A stretch of DNA of 64,000 bases from Sabellastarte sp. h YS-2021 (GCA_964017235.1 OZ024940.1:2728001-2792000); one strand, 5' to 3'; counted from the first letter of the stretch, positions 1-11,236 are shown. Notes: generated from the letters alone by a model not told the origin. Program-made: numbers and translations.

Positions 1-3000
1 TTACATTCCTTAGATACCCTGTGGGTTGAAAAATTTCGACGAAATCGCAAATTCCTGTTTTTCTATTTTTGGCAAAAATTTGAAAATTCAAAATGGCCGC
101 CATTTTTGGGAAAAGGAAATTTTTTTGAAAATTGCCAAGAGTACATTTCTTAGATACCCTATGGGTCGAAAATTTCAACAAAATAACTCTATTTTGCACG
201 GTTAAGGCCAGTTTGTGTTTTTCCATTTTAAGCAATTCGAAAATTCAAAATGGCTGCCATTTTTGGGGAGGGGAAATTTTTTTGAAAATTGCAAAGATTA
301 CATTCCTTAGATACCCTGTGGGTTGAAAAATTTCGACGAAATCGCTCTATCTCGCATGGTTAAGGAGATAGAAGCAAATTTGTGTTTTGCCATTTTTGGC
401 AAAAATTTGAAAATTCAAAATGGCCGCCATTTTTGGGGAGGGGAAAATTTTTGGAAGATTGCAAAGATTGCATTCCTTAGATACCCTGTAGGTCGAAAAT
501 TTCGACGATATCACTCTATCTCGCACGGTTAAGGAGATAGAAGCAAATTTGTGTTTTGCCATTTTTGGCAAAAATTCGAAAATTCAAAATGGCCGCCATT
601 TTTGGGGAGGGGAAAATTTTTGGAAAATTGCAAATATTACATTCCTTAGATACCCTGTGGGTTGAAAATTTCGACGAAATCGCTCTATCTCACACGGTTA
701 AGGAGATAGAAGGAAATTTGTGTTTTGCCATTTTTGGCAAAAATTCGAAAATTCAAAATGGCCGCCATTTTTGGGGAGGGGAAAATTTTTTGAAAATTGC
801 AAGAGTACACTCCTCAGATACCCTGTGGGTCGAAAATTTTGCCGAAATCGCTCTATCTCGCACGGTTAAGGAGATAGAAGCAAATTAGTGTTTTGCCATT
901 TTTGGCAAAAATTCGAAAATTCAAAATGGCCGCCATTTTTGGGGAGGGGAAAATTTTTTGAAAATTGCAAAGAGTACACTCCTCAGATACCCTGTGGGTC
1001 GAAAATTTTGACGAAATCGCTCTATCTCGCACGGTTAAGGAGATAGAAGCAAATTTGTGTTTTGCCATTTTTGGCAAAAATTCGAAAATTTAAAATGGCC
1101 GCCATTTTTAGGGAGGGGAAAATTTTTTGAAAATTGCAAATATTACATTCCTTAGATACCCTGTGGGTCGAAAATTTCAACGAAATCGCTCTATCTCGCA
1201 CGGTTAAGGAGATAGAAGCAAATTTGTGTTTTGCCATTTTTGGCAAAAATTCGAAAATTCAAAATGGCCGCCATTTTTGGGGAGGGGAAAATTTTTTGAA
1301 AATTGCAAAGATTGCATTCCTTAGATACCCTGTGGGTCGAAAATTTCGACAAAATCGCTCTATCTCGCACGCTTAAGGAGATAGAAGCAAATTTGTGTTT
1401 TGCCATTTTTGGCAAAAATTCGAAAATTCAAAATGGCCGCCATTTTTGGGGAGGGGAAAATTTTTTAAAAATTACCAAGAGTACAATGCTCAGATACCCT
1501 GTGGGTCGAAAATTTCGACGAAATCGCTCTATCTGGCACGGTTAAGGAGATAGAAGCAAATTTGTGTTTTGCCATTTTTGGCAAAAATTCGAAAATTCAA
1601 AATGGCCGCCATTTTTGGGGAGGGGAAAATTTTTTGAAGATTGCAAAGATTGCATTCCTTAGATACCCTGTAGGTCGAAAATTTCGACGATATCACTCTA
1701 TCTCGCACGGTTAAGGAGATAGAAGCAAATTTGTGTTTTGCCATTTTTGGCAAAAATTCGAAAATTCAAAATGGCCGCCATTTTTGGGGAGGGGAAAATT
1801 TTTGGAAGATTGCAAATATTACATTGCTTAGATACCCTGTGGGTTGAAAATTTCGACGAAATCGCTCTATCTCGCACGGTTAAGGAGATAGAAGGAAATT
1901 TGTGTTTTGCCATTTTTGGCAAAAATTCGAAAATTCAAAATGGCCGCCATTTTTGGGGAGGGGAAAATTTTTGGAAAATTGCAAATATTACATTCCTTAG
2001 ATACCCTGTGGGTCGAAAATTTTGCCGAAATCGCTCTATCTCGCACGGTTAAGGAGATAGAAGCAAATTAGTGTTTTGCCATTTTTGGCAAAAATTCGAA
2101 AATTCAAAATGGCCGCCATTTATGGGGAGGGGAAAATTTTTTTAAAATTGCAAAGAGTACACTCCTCAGATACCCTGTGGGTCGAAAATTTTGACGAAAT
2201 CGCTCTATCTCGCACGGTTAAGGAGATAGAAGCAAATTTGTGTTTTGCCATTTTTGGCAAAAATTCGAAAATTTAAAATGGCCGCCATTTTTAGGGAGGG
2301 GAAAATTTTTTGAAAATTGCAAATATTACATTCCTTAGATACCCTGTGGGTCGAAAATTTCGACGAAATCGCTCTATCTCGCACGGTTAAGGAGATAGAA
2401 GCAAATTTGTGTTTTGCCATTTTTGGCAAAAATTCGAAAATTCAAAATGGCCGCCATTTTTAGGGAGGGGAAAATTTTTTGAAAATTGCAAAGAGTACAC
2501 TCCTTAGATACCCTGTGGGTTGAAAATTTCGACGAAATCGCTCTATCTCGCACGGTTAAGGAGATAGAGGGAAATTTGTGTTTTGCCATTTTTGGCAAAA
2601 ATTCGAAAATTCAAAATGGCCGCCATTTTTGGGGAGGGGAAAATTTTTTGAAAATTGCAAAGAGTACACTCCTCAGATACCCTGTGGGTCGAAAATTTCG
2701 ACGAAATCGCTCTATCTCGCACGGTTAAGGAGATAGAGGGAAATTTGTGTTTTGCCATTTTTGGCAAAAATTCGAAAATTCAAAATGGCCGCCATTTTTG
2801 GGGAGGGGAAAATTTTTTGAAAATTGCAAAGAGTACACTCCTCAGATACCCTGTGGGTCGAAAATTTTGCCGAAATCGCTCTATCTCGCACGGTTAAGGA
2901 GATAGAAGCAAATTAGTGTTTTGCCATTTTTGGCAAAAATTCGAAAATTCAAAATGGCCGCCATTTTTGGGGAGGGGAAAATTTTTTGAAAATTGCAAAG

Positions 3001-3930
3001 AGTACACTCCTCAGATACCCTGTGGGTCGAAAATTTTGACGAAATCGCTCTATCTCGCACGGTTAAGGAGATAGAAGCAAATTTGTGTTTTGCCATTTTT
3101 GGCAAAAATTCGAAAATTCAAAATGGCCGCCATTTTTGGGGAGGGGAAAATTTTTTGAATATTGCAAAGAGTACACTCCTCAGATACCCTGTGGGTCGAA
3201 AATTTTGACGAAATCGCTCTATCTCGCACGGTTAAGGAGATAGAAGCAAATTTGTGTTTTGCCATTTTTGGCAAAAATTCGAAAATTTAAAATGGCCGCC
3301 ATTTTTAGGGAGGGGAAAATTTTTTGAAAATTGCAAATATTACATTCCTTAGATACCCTGTGGGTCGAAAATTTCGACGAAATCGCTCTATCTCGCACGG
3401 TTAAGGAGATAGAAGCAAATTTGTGTTTTGCCATTTTTGGCAAAAATTCGAAAATTCAAAATGGCCGCCATTTTTGGGGAGGGGAAAATTTTTTGAAAAT
3501 TGCAAAGAGTACACTCCTTAGATACCCTGTGGGTTGAAAATTTCGACGAAATCGCTCTATCTCACACGGTTAAAGAGATAGAGGGAAATTTGTGTTTTGC
3601 CATTTTTGGCAAAAATTCGAAAATTCAAAATGGCCGCCATTTTTGGGGAGGGGAAAATTTTTTGAAAATTGCAAAGAGTACACTCCTCAGATACCCTGTG
3701 GGTCGAAAATTTTGCCGAAATCGCTCTATCTCGCACGGTTAAGGAGATAGAAGCAAATTAGTGTTTTGCCATTTTTGGCAAAAATTCGAAAATTCAAAAT
3801 GGCCGCCATTTTTGGGGAGGGGAAAATTTTTTGAAAATTGCAAAGAGTACACTCCTCAGATACCCTGTGGGTCGAAAATTTTGCCGAAATCGCTCTATCT
3901 TGCACGGTTAAGGAGATACAAGCAAATTAC
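1..3930. repeat. 169-bp satellite array, about 24 monomers
   Basis: A head-to-tail array fills the left end of the window and continues beyond base 1. The landmark AGATACCCTG recurs from 309 to 3858, a distance of exactly 21 x 169 bases. The two left-most intervals are shorter (139 and 158) through internal deletions. Each monomer holds two dyads: TTTTGCCA/TGGCAAAA around a short T loop, and AAAATGGC/GCCATTTT around a single C. Open frames of 74-80 codons recur on both strands but break every monomer because 169 is not a multiple of three, so they are not genes. The array ends at about 3930 in a diverged monomer. As the CLASP gene must extend to the left, the array probably lies inside a CLASP intron or just past its end. 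Confidence 0.97.
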
Positions 3931-4260
3931 TCAAAAGTAGTACTGAAAATACACAATGAAGTACCTAAATGGCTATTACTCATGTACTGACAAAGCTATC
4001 AGTCCCAAATGCAATACCAAGCGAGCTATGGACATAACAATCTTGTATTCAAAATTGTAGTAAAATATCTTTAATTATTTTGGCTTAAATGCACGGAAAC
4101 CAATGGGTACTGAAAATAGCTGTACTTAAGTATTACTCAGTAAGCAAAAGAGGTACAACAGCCAAAAGCAATCCCAAGCAAGCTACTGACCCAATAAGCC
4201 TGCATACCAAATTTGGTGACAATAGCTCTAATACTTTTCCTTTAAATGAGCGGAAACCAT
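3931..4260. repeat. Diverged tandem pair of about 150 bp next to the satellite
   Basis: Two loosely similar copies (about 3945-4090 and 4110-4260) share the same order of short blocks: a GAAAATA start, a TATTACTCA block, a CAATnCCAAGC block and a GAGCTA/AAGCTA block. No coding signal is visible. The second copy runs into the CCGGACGCCGGAC microsatellite. Confidence 0.5.
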
Positions 4261-4261
4261 G

Positions 4262-4325
4262 CGTGACGCCGGACATCGGACGCCGGACGCCGGACGCCGG
4301 ACATCGGACATCGGACATCGGACGG
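4262..4325. repeat. GACGCCG/GACATCG microsatellite
   Basis: About nine head-to-tail heptamers alternate between GACGCCG and GACATCG types. It is the most CpG-rich simple repeat in the left part of the window. It is followed by a GCGCTTTGAGTACATGG-like tail that matches the 3' tail of the SINE family seen near 26 kb and 28.7 kb. Confidence 0.8.
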
Positions 4326-4418
4326 CGAAAAAAGCAAAAATAATATATCCACCCCCCAGGGGGGTGGACATAAATAGCGCTTTGAGTACATGGAGATATA
4401 AATGGAGTATAAATACAA

Positions 4419-4653
4419 TTTTATTTATTTATTTGGGGTTTTACATCGCTTTCAACACTGTACAGGTCATATCACGACCGGTAGTTGGAAGGGCGGAGGA
4501 AACCAGTACATACAGTTCATCAGGGTTCTGTACTGTAAACTGCCCACCAACGGCAAGCAACTACCAGTTTTCCCACATGAAGCCGTGCTGGGAACCGAAC
4601 CCCGGTCTCAGAGGTGGGAGGCGAGAGTGTTACCACTCTGCCACCGTGGCCCC
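4419..4653 (-). mobile_element. tRNA-derived SINE (family A) with 14-bp target-site duplication
   Basis: Read on the minus strand, it starts with a tRNA-like head whose A box (TGGCAGAGTGGTAAC) and B box resemble RNA polymerase III promoter boxes. It continues through a body shared by all family A copies and ends in an (AAAT)n tail. The duplication GAGTATAAATACAA is exact at 4405-4418 and 4654-4667. Open frames here, in this and the other family copies, are not genes. Confidence 0.93.
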
Positions 4654-4679
4654 GAGTATAAATACAAATACAATACAAA

Positions 4680-5404
4680 CTTGAGCTGATTTTTGAACTC
4701 ATCTCGAGCTAGATCCCTTTTTGTGTACACGGCCCCAGGAGGTTTTGTTTTTGGGTACGTTTATCCGTTTGTCTGAGTTCTGCTATTAGTCCAAACCTAA
4801 CCAACACATCTCCGTGAACATTTTTTTTATGTGGGTAGGAAACTGTTTGGTAAGCACATCTCCGCATTGACCATTGAGGTTGGATGGCTCCAAAGGAAGA
4901 AGTGATTAAATTCTGGGAAAGAATCTGGATCATACACTGGATAACAAATTCAATAAACAAACATCACAAATTTTGCACATTTTACCCACATTCATTGGGT
5001 ATTTGGGTGACGATTACAATATGGGAAATACTCCGCTGTCTAAGCAGAGGTCGGTGCTCAAGAAGTGCTTTCTAGCCATGCATTAAGCGAGTGCAAGCAA
5101 AGATTTTGTGCTTGAGCTGTGACCCAAGACACGACGCCGGGCAGTAAAGAATTATTTGGACAAAGAAAAACAAGGTTTTTGGGGGTAAAAGAGAGGACAT
5201 TCACATGAGGGATCAATTGACAGCTAAAATGGCATTGCACTTTTTTTGTTATGGTAAAAATGAAGGAAAATGTTAACAAATAATTCAGATATATTTTCTT
5301 GTGTTTAATTCAGGCTTCTATACAACGACATGTACAATTTATAGTTATCAGGCCCGGAATCAAAATCCGGCTTTGAATTTCTGCCTAAGGCTAGGTCAAA
5401 CTTA
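4680..5404. other. Non-coding stretch with one dispersed repeat
   Basis: No exon-like segment is visible. The block at about 4840-4895 (GTAAGCACATCTCCGCATTG followed by CCATTGAGG) recurs at 6828-6880, so at least part of this stretch is a dispersed repeat of unknown class. Confidence 0.6.
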
Positions 5405-5740
5405 GGGTTTTACATCCCGTTCAACAGCCAGGGTCATATATTGGGACAGACCCCTCAGCATTTGCCACTTGTGGGAGTCGAGCCCACACACAGAGGTGAC
5501 ACCCTGTGATTACCGTATTTTTCCAAAATATGGCCCGGGCGTTAATTATTTTCAAATGGCATCAGACCAGGCGTTAAATTGAAGAAGGCGTTCTTTTGAA
5601 ATACAAAAACAGTGTTATTAATTACAAACTGAGTGCTTGGTACCAGGCGTTAATTTGAACCAGGCGTTTATTTGAACCTGGGCGTTATTTTGGAAATTTA
5701 CGGTAGATGTCACAAACTTGCTAACCCACTATAGGCCAAT
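5405..5740 (-). mobile_element. tRNA-derived SINE (family B), interrupted
   Basis: Family B reads on the minus strand as a tRNA-like head (GGCCTAGTGGGTTAGC-type A box and GGTTCGACTCCC-type B box) followed by a body ending near GTTGAACAGGACGTAAAAC. This copy is split: the body is at 5405-5512 and the head resumes at 5704. The gap holds a small inverted-repeat element. Confidence 0.85.
5513..5703. mobile_element. 191-bp MITE inserted in the SINE with TA duplication
   Basis: The ends are CCGTATTTTTCC and GGAAATTTACGG, imperfect inverted repeats of each other. The insert is flanked by TA on both sides (5511-5512 and 5704-5705). Removing it with one TA restores the family B order GATTAGATG. The interior repeats the motif CAGGCGTTAATTTGAA. 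The TA target fits a Tc1/mariner-like or similar transposase acting in trans; no coding capacity is present. Confidence 0.85.
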
Positions 5741-5879
5741 CAGGGCTTGAGTTTTTGTAAAAAACTCCTTGTTATGTTTGATCCCTCTTGTGAATACAAC
5801 CCCACACATCTAGAGACAGACTACGCAAGGTGTGCATTACGCAGTATTTAAGCATGCTGGTATTAGTACCTGTTTCATG

Positions 5880-6640
5880 CGGAATGACGACCTCCGCCCC
5901 CGATAATCCGGACTCTACAGAAAGCATTAGGTAAAGAGAGGTAGAGATAGCACAGGAAAAACAAAAAATTATACAGAGCAGTTAGCAAAACTAGAGAATA
6001 CAACCATTCTGTGTCATATAACCACAGAAATAACCACAAAGTATATACGTATAACCACGGCCTTAAATTTTCAATCATCTGAGCTCCACAGAAAGCGTTA
6101 CATATGAGCAGAAAAAAAGCAATATACAGAGCAGTCAGCAAACTATAAACAACCACTGTAAATTACCCACAGAAATAACCACACTGTGTTATAAAACCAC
6201 AAAAATTCCCCCCAATGAATTTTTAAGCAAGACCTCTGATTCAATGATGATCTAGGCTTTACAGATAGTATTAAGAGCAGCTGGCAAATTATAAGCGAAC
6301 CACATTAAACATATAATCATATAAAAAAACCACAAAATATCCTCATATAACCACGAGGTCTGGTACCTGACATCTGGAGCTCTAAAGAAAGCATTAAGAA
6401 GAGTAGAAAACAAATACAGAGCAGTCAGAAAAGTATGTGTACCCCACACTATCATATAACCACGGAAATTTCTAAAGAACATTAGCATGAAAATGAAACC
6501 TCTTGCACTGCAACCTGGGCAATGGAAATTAGTAAAACATCTAAAAGAAACGGAGACCTTGTGTACAAGCAACCACGATGCCGTATAACCACAAAAATAA
6601 CCACTAAGCATCCCCACATAACCACACCAATTTCATTGGG
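5880..6640. repeat. Degenerate tandem array, units of about 120-170 bp
   Basis: Blocks such as CAGAAAGCATTA, GCAGTCAGCAAACTAT and ATAACCACAGAAATAACCAC recur in the same order about five times. The longer open frames here (for example 6252-6617 minus) run across repeat units and show no protein similarity that I recognise, so I do not call genes. Confidence 0.75.
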
Positions 6641-7600
6641 CAGTCTTATAGAAAATTAGTTTATTCAATATATTACAATGAAACCAAGTCAGATTTTCCA
6701 ATATACAATATACAACAATTTGAATACTGTTTAACAGAACATCTCAAGAGATGAGGTAACTTTAGTTTTGGGGAAAAGGCAAACCCCATTCTTAGTAGAG
6801 AATTCTACTAAACAGTTAACTTGACTGTCTGGTAAGCACATCACTGCATTGGCCATTGAGGTCGGATGGCTCCAACAAATGGCTATCTAAGGTTATCTCG
6901 CTATAGAATAAATAACTCTTGAATGAAAAGGAAAAAAAGCTAAAGATATTTTCCAAAGAATTTTCAAGCCCAGAGGAATGATTGAAAGCACACGTATAAC
7001 AAGATGCAAAAAAAAAACAAACAAAAAAAACTAAACGTAGCAACAAGGCATTTATCAAACAAAGCACTCGGCAATAGGGAGTCGTAGCAACCAAGGAAAC
7101 AGGCCCTTAGCAACAAGATGTTTTTTTGTGTACATTTTCATGGATACGATTTGCGATGGCAATACGTTTCCCCCTGTGTCCAGTTATATGCCATGTAATT
7201 TTATTTTTCCAGACTTAGTCAACGTTTATTTGTAATTTAAACCATATGATCGGCTTTTACTGATTTGAACAGTGCCAAATTGAATGGACTTGTATCACCG
7301 CAATAAAATCGCAATTAGAAACTTTGAGAATGTAGTGAATATACAGTAAAATGTCCGTTTTTTGGGGGGGATTCAAAATTTTACAATACATGAAGGCGAT
7401 TTGTGACTTTTCAGCATGATTATCACTATAATAAAGGGGTTAATCCCCCCCCCCCCCCCCTCATATAAATAATTACTGCCCATATATGGACAAAAGTATC
7501 AATAAAAACAGTGTTTACGCAGAGGGGAAAAAAATTGTAGAATGCAAATCAGATACAAGGAAACATACATTTAAGTCTTGATGTTAATTACGACTAAATA
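6640..7600. other. AT-rich non-coding stretch
   Basis: I see no exon. It holds the second copy of the 4840-4895 dispersed block (6828-6880) and a 16-base C run at 7445-7460. Confidence 0.6.
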
Positions 7601-8040
7601 AGGTCGTATTTGTCTGAAAGCCCTGAAAATACGGACATGATCTTAAATAATATCTAGACATGACCTCACAAGGACATATTAGTTTTATTACAATGCATCT
7701 ACACATTACCATATAAGGGCCTACCATTCTCGATGTCTTAAAATACTGCGTGGATGTCAATTACGTATGTACACATGACCATATTAGGACACACTGTCAT
7801 AAAACCTCGGATTATTACCCACATGTTAATCAGTATTTATACACATGACTATATAAGGGCATATTAGTCTGAAAACCTTTAACATATGGCCTAGATTTGA
7901 ATTAAGTATTTCACACACGACCTTATATGGGGTTGTCGAGTCTGAAAGCCTTGCCATACTGCCTGGATGTTAATGAGGTATTTACACATGACCATATAAG
8001 GGCATATTAGTTCCACCAGAGCATGTTTCAGCAAACAGAT
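7600..8040. repeat. Tandem array abutting the E18 donor
   Basis: About five degenerate units carry ACACATGACCATATAAGGG, then CATATTAGTCTGAAA and CTGGATGTTAAT. The last unit ends only a few bases before the donor of the CLASP exon at 8047-8154, on the downstream intron side. Confidence 0.8.
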
Positions 8041-8046
8041 ACTTAC

Positions 8047-8154
8047 ATCAGTGGACCGGCCATAGGTAAACGACCGCTCACTACACACGCTAGATGTCTC
8101 TGAGGCGGCGTCATCTGATTCATAAGTATCAAAACGCTTCCTTCCGCTTCCGTG
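8047..8154 (-). CDS. CLASP exon E18: segment before TOG3
   Basis: 108 bases, phase 0 at both ends, CTAG acceptor and GTAAGT donor. It encodes HGSGRKRFDTYESDD, then an acidic/Ser run ending SSVCSERSF. Vertebrate CLASPs have a matching basic-Tyr-Glu-Ser, Asp-rich, SxxSSACSERSY series between the SxIP region and TOG3. This is the last CLASP exon visible; the next exon, expected to begin TOG3, lies outside the window. The acceptor-side intron holds a CAGTGACCG motif at about 8200. Confidence 0.9.
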
Positions 8155-8239
8155 CTAGAAAAAAGAAAAATATTAAAAAAAAACAATTGCAAGCAATCAG
8201 TGACCGCCTGGGTTCCAAATCTAGGATCAGTACCATTGT

Positions 8240-8480
8240 AAAAGTTAGGGTGTTTTATTTGTCATATTGGGGGACAGGTCCTCGGCTTTTCTCACTTCTG
8301 CGATTCGAACCCACTCGCAGAATTGACTGCCTATGATTAGATGCCACAAACCTGCTAACCCCACTCGGTCGGGGGGGGGGGGGGACCTGGAGCCTGTTTC
8401 AAGTATATACAGTAAATGTTGATAGAAAATATTCTTTTCTTTTCCAAACTTGCTAACCACTAGGCCGACGAGGGTGTTCT
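8240..8480 (-). mobile_element. Diverged SINE, family B
   Basis: It carries the GATTCGAACCC B-box complement and the TGCCACAAACCTGCTAACCC block of family B. A 14-base G run (8371-8384) interrupts the head. It is followed at once by a second SINE-like unit, as at 21.5 kb. Confidence 0.65.
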
Positions 8481-8485
8481 AACAT

Positions 8486-8705
8486 AGATTTCAACACATT
8501 GTATCTAGGGTTTATATATCACAACAGGTAGTCGACAGGATGGAGGAGAGCAGTGCATACTAGTTGTATGTCAAGAGTTCTGCACCAAAAACCAAACCCA
8601 ACAGGCACCTGTCAGGCAGGCTACCCAAGTCTTTCCGCTTAAGGCCTAGGGGCCTGGACTCGAACTCAGCACCTGAACGACGGAAAGTGAGAGTATTACC
8701 CACAG
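8486..8705 (-). mobile_element. SINE-like unit, family C (diverged)
   Basis: TTCAACACATTGTATCTAGG, GGATGGAGGAGAGCAGTGCA and CATACTAG match the unit at 21660-21895 in the same order. The complement of a B box (ACTCGAACTC) lies near 8655. It follows a family B copy directly at both loci. Confidence 0.6.
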
Positions 8706-9006
8706 AGTTCACACAGAAGGGTACTGCCATTAAAAGGTTTTAATTCGGTGTGTCGAAGTATTTATGACCACAAAACATACACCTGAAGACAATCTTGACC
8801 AGAGAATGACACAAGAACTTTGGTAAATTTAAGACATTCTGACAATATATATATATATATACGAATACAGTTTTCACCAAGATAGGGCATGTCATGCCAA
8901 ACTGGTAGAAACCTTTGGCACTAAAGTCCAACAGTCAAACTGAAGGCCACAGATGCCAGACAAGTGATCTTTATCAGATAATTTGGGTGTGATGTTTAAA
9001 ACTCAC

Positions 9007-9115
9007 CAGCGCGGCCGCCAGGGCCATCTCAGTGTCGGAGTCGTGGGTGAGGACCCTCTGGGCCAGCGCCCCGTGTCCCTGTGTGTGTCTCGACACGGCG
9101 CCTTTGGTCAGCCGG
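9007..9115 (-). CDS. CLASP exon E17
   Basis: 109 bases; completes a codon begun in E16 and ends in phase 0 at a GTGAGT donor; TCCAG acceptor. It encodes SRLTKGAVSRHTQ and then AQRVLTHDSDTEMALAAAL. The second part aligns with vertebrate CLASP RVLNTGSDVEEAVADALL, a short conserved helical motif between the EB-binding region and TOG3. Composition is strikingly GC-rich against the surrounding intron. Confidence 0.92.
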
Positions 9116-9486
9116 CTGGAAAAGCAGAAAGATAAATATTGAAGATAACCTTTAATTCTAAATTTATAAAATGTACACCTCTAGGAGCTATTCAACTCTG
9201 CAGCCAATGCAAAGATTTCAATGGAAGGTTTTCTAACAACATTAACCAAGCCAGTGCATGATGGCAATCCATCCTTATGGCTAGAGGTCACATGACCTTT
9301 TTCAGATTTAAAAATAAATACAAACCGGACGTTGCTGTACTTTTGGCGAATAAAAATAGTCAAATTGAAAAACAACCCTATTATTACTGTTTCTCCGAAC
9401 CTACCATACAGAATAAGGGTAACCGTTTTCACTCCAAAACGTGGTACGTTTTTCTGAGGGGGTCATTAATTTCCCATCACACCCAC

Positions 9487-9703
9487 CTGTGGTTGCTGCC
9501 ACTGTACTTTCGCTCCCGCCCGTACGTTCTGTTGGGGCTTCCCTCTCTGCTGGCCCCCTGGCTTCGGGGTATCCGTGTCTGCCGGTGCCTGCCCGGGCCC
9601 CCCGCCCCCGCGGCGGTGCTTGAACTGTTGCCGGTGGACTGCAGCTGTGCATTGTGGGTAATGTAGCTGAGGCGCGAGCTCGGTGAACTGGATCGGCTGC
9701 TCG
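9487..9703 (-). CDS. CLASP exon E16: EB-binding region
   Basis: 217 bases. The acceptor is CACAG and the donor GTGGGT. It encodes a Ser/Arg-rich stretch starting PSSRSSSPSSRLSY, a Gly/Ala-rich segment, then QTRIPRSQGASREGSPNR. The last part matches vertebrate CLASP SKIPRSQGCSREASPSR and supplies a TxIP form of the [S/T]xIP motif by which CLASPs bind EB1-type proteins at growing plus ends. Only one such motif is visible here; vertebrate CLASPs have two. Nearby Ser-rich RSQG...REGSP positions correspond to the GSK3-regulated region of vertebrate CLASPs (established for the family, inferred here). Confidence 0.93.
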
Positions 9704-9889
9704 CTGTGAAAGGCAATAGATCAATCCATAAATAAAAGTGGACCCCCCTAAGACAAGGATCGCCAACAAGAGACCATTACACACGCCAATGGCTGGAGGC
9801 TGGACACCGTAGGCTATTTTAGGCTATTGCCTCATTTAACCATCTAAAAACATACAATCTGAATTTACTCTTTTGCAAAAATTCCAACA

Positions 9890-10130
9890 TATTCCTCATC
9901 ACCTACATCAGACTTGTTGGCAGAGGCTCGGTTAAGCCAAACTCCTATCTTATTGCTTAAGCCAAATCTTTATTCTGGTGATTAAGCCAAAATTCCATGA
10001 TACTGTGGAAGCCAAATTTCTGTTGCAGTGATTGAGCTAAATTCTGCTTGAATTGCTTAAGCCAAATTTCTATTGTATTGCATAAGCCAAATTTCCATTG
10101 ATTAAGCTAAATCAAAAGCTGTTAAATAGG
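9890..10130. repeat. Minisatellite of about 30-40 bp units
   Basis: The block TTGCTTAAGCCAAATTTCTA and close variants recur about seven times on the acceptor side of E16. It is non-coding. Confidence 0.75.
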
Positions 10131-10330
10131 CTCCTCAAACCTTAACAGCATCCTAACTACCTGTATATGTGCTACTCCAATATAACACCAGTTTACTTTA
10201 GTTGACCAAGTCTAAGACTATAGTCTCTGAAAGTCACTCACACGACTGACGCAATTACCAGTTGGGACGTCTAGCCTGAGGTCTTGGGTGTGTGCATACC
10301 ATAACTGCTCTGCGAGATTAAAAATTATCA

Positions 10331-10350
10331 GGGGGGGGGGGGGGGGGGGG
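10331..10350. repeat. Poly(G) run of 20 bases
   Basis: An uninterrupted G tract in the E15-E16 intron; in the CLASP transcript it would read as C. Confidence 0.9.
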
Positions 10351-10648
10351 AGTAATTTTGAACAAGACTTTTTTTAACATCACTTGGGTCTGGTCGTGCC
10401 TAGATGTAACCTTTCGTCCCTTCCTGGATACTCTGAGAGATGTATCAGTGCAAAATGAACAAAAACACACACGCACACCTGGAGAACAATTTGGTGAAAA
10501 TCTGTGCATGGGTGTGAACTAACACCAACAAATTTCCAAAGCCAAAAATATTTTTTTAAAAAAATGATGCCATTGCCACAGTTGTTGCCAGATATTGCCC
10601 AAAATGCAGTTAGCAGGAAACTACTGCTTGCGACTGAGGAATGTACAT

Positions 10649-11236
10649 CAGGGGCGGATTTCACGAAAGGTCTTAGCCCGGTCTCAAACTCAAACTTGAG
10701 ACTTTTGTCTCAAATTATTGGAATATTTTACTTGAGCCCATTGGCTCGGCCTTAATGGATTTCACAAAAGGTCTCAGTCTCAGCTTTGGCTGAGCCACTG
10801 GCTCAAATGTTGAGACTGGTAGAAAGTGGGCTTAAGTTTTGTAAACAAAGGCTCAAATATGGCCGCCATAATTCTTTCTTTACTTCAAAATTTGAAATGG
10901 CTGAAAATAGGGTACAAATATATAAAACAATCCCCTGAAGTAGTCTTTAGGTGTTTTTACATGTTTACAAGGTTTCCCATTGCAAAATGGTATTTAACCA
11001 GAGATATTATGTGTCAAACAAGGAACATATATGCCATCAGTAGAATATTTTGACTACAAAAAATGGTCACATGACACAGAAAATCACTGTGGTTATTTGA
11101 TAAGCTTGGTCTCAACTGAGACCCCTTCTGTGAAAACCATTTGAGACAAAGACTTACCTGAGCCAAAAGGCTCAGATTTGAGCCAGTGGCTCAGCCTGAG
11201 ACTGGGCTAAGTCTGAGACCTTTCATGAAATCCCCC
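10649..11236. mobile_element. MITE with CAGGGGCGGATTTCACG-type ends
   Basis: The left end is CAGGGGCGGATTTCACGAAA and the right end is its imperfect reverse complement (TTTCATGAAATCCCCCCTG). Both ends continue inward with nested GGTCTCA/TGAGACC segments, giving long multi-part inverted repeats. The element at 24787-25460 has the same plan. The transposon superfamily is uncertain, and no transposase is encoded. Confidence 0.75.

Noticed and set aside
1134-1376. Coding gene arrays on both strands sharing a satellite-encoded peptide
   Set aside because: Codon-level conservation is no greater than nucleotide conservation, and frames are broken every 169 bases.
132-3742. Many 60-110 codon open frames on both strands in the left satellite
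   Set aside because: They repeat with the 169-base monomer, shift frame at each unit and lack gene context; they come from a stop-poor repeat.
4259-4689. Frames in SINE family A copies that look like a conserved protein family (repeated VLYCKLPTNGKQLPAFP-like peptides)
   Set aside because: The same peptide occurs wherever the SINE occurs, in either orientation, and ends with the element; it is translated SINE sequence.
9277-9784. Overlapping frames on both strands at 9277-9784
   Set aside because: They are shadows of CLASP exon E16; only the register joined to E15 and E17 has CLASP similarity and splice sites.
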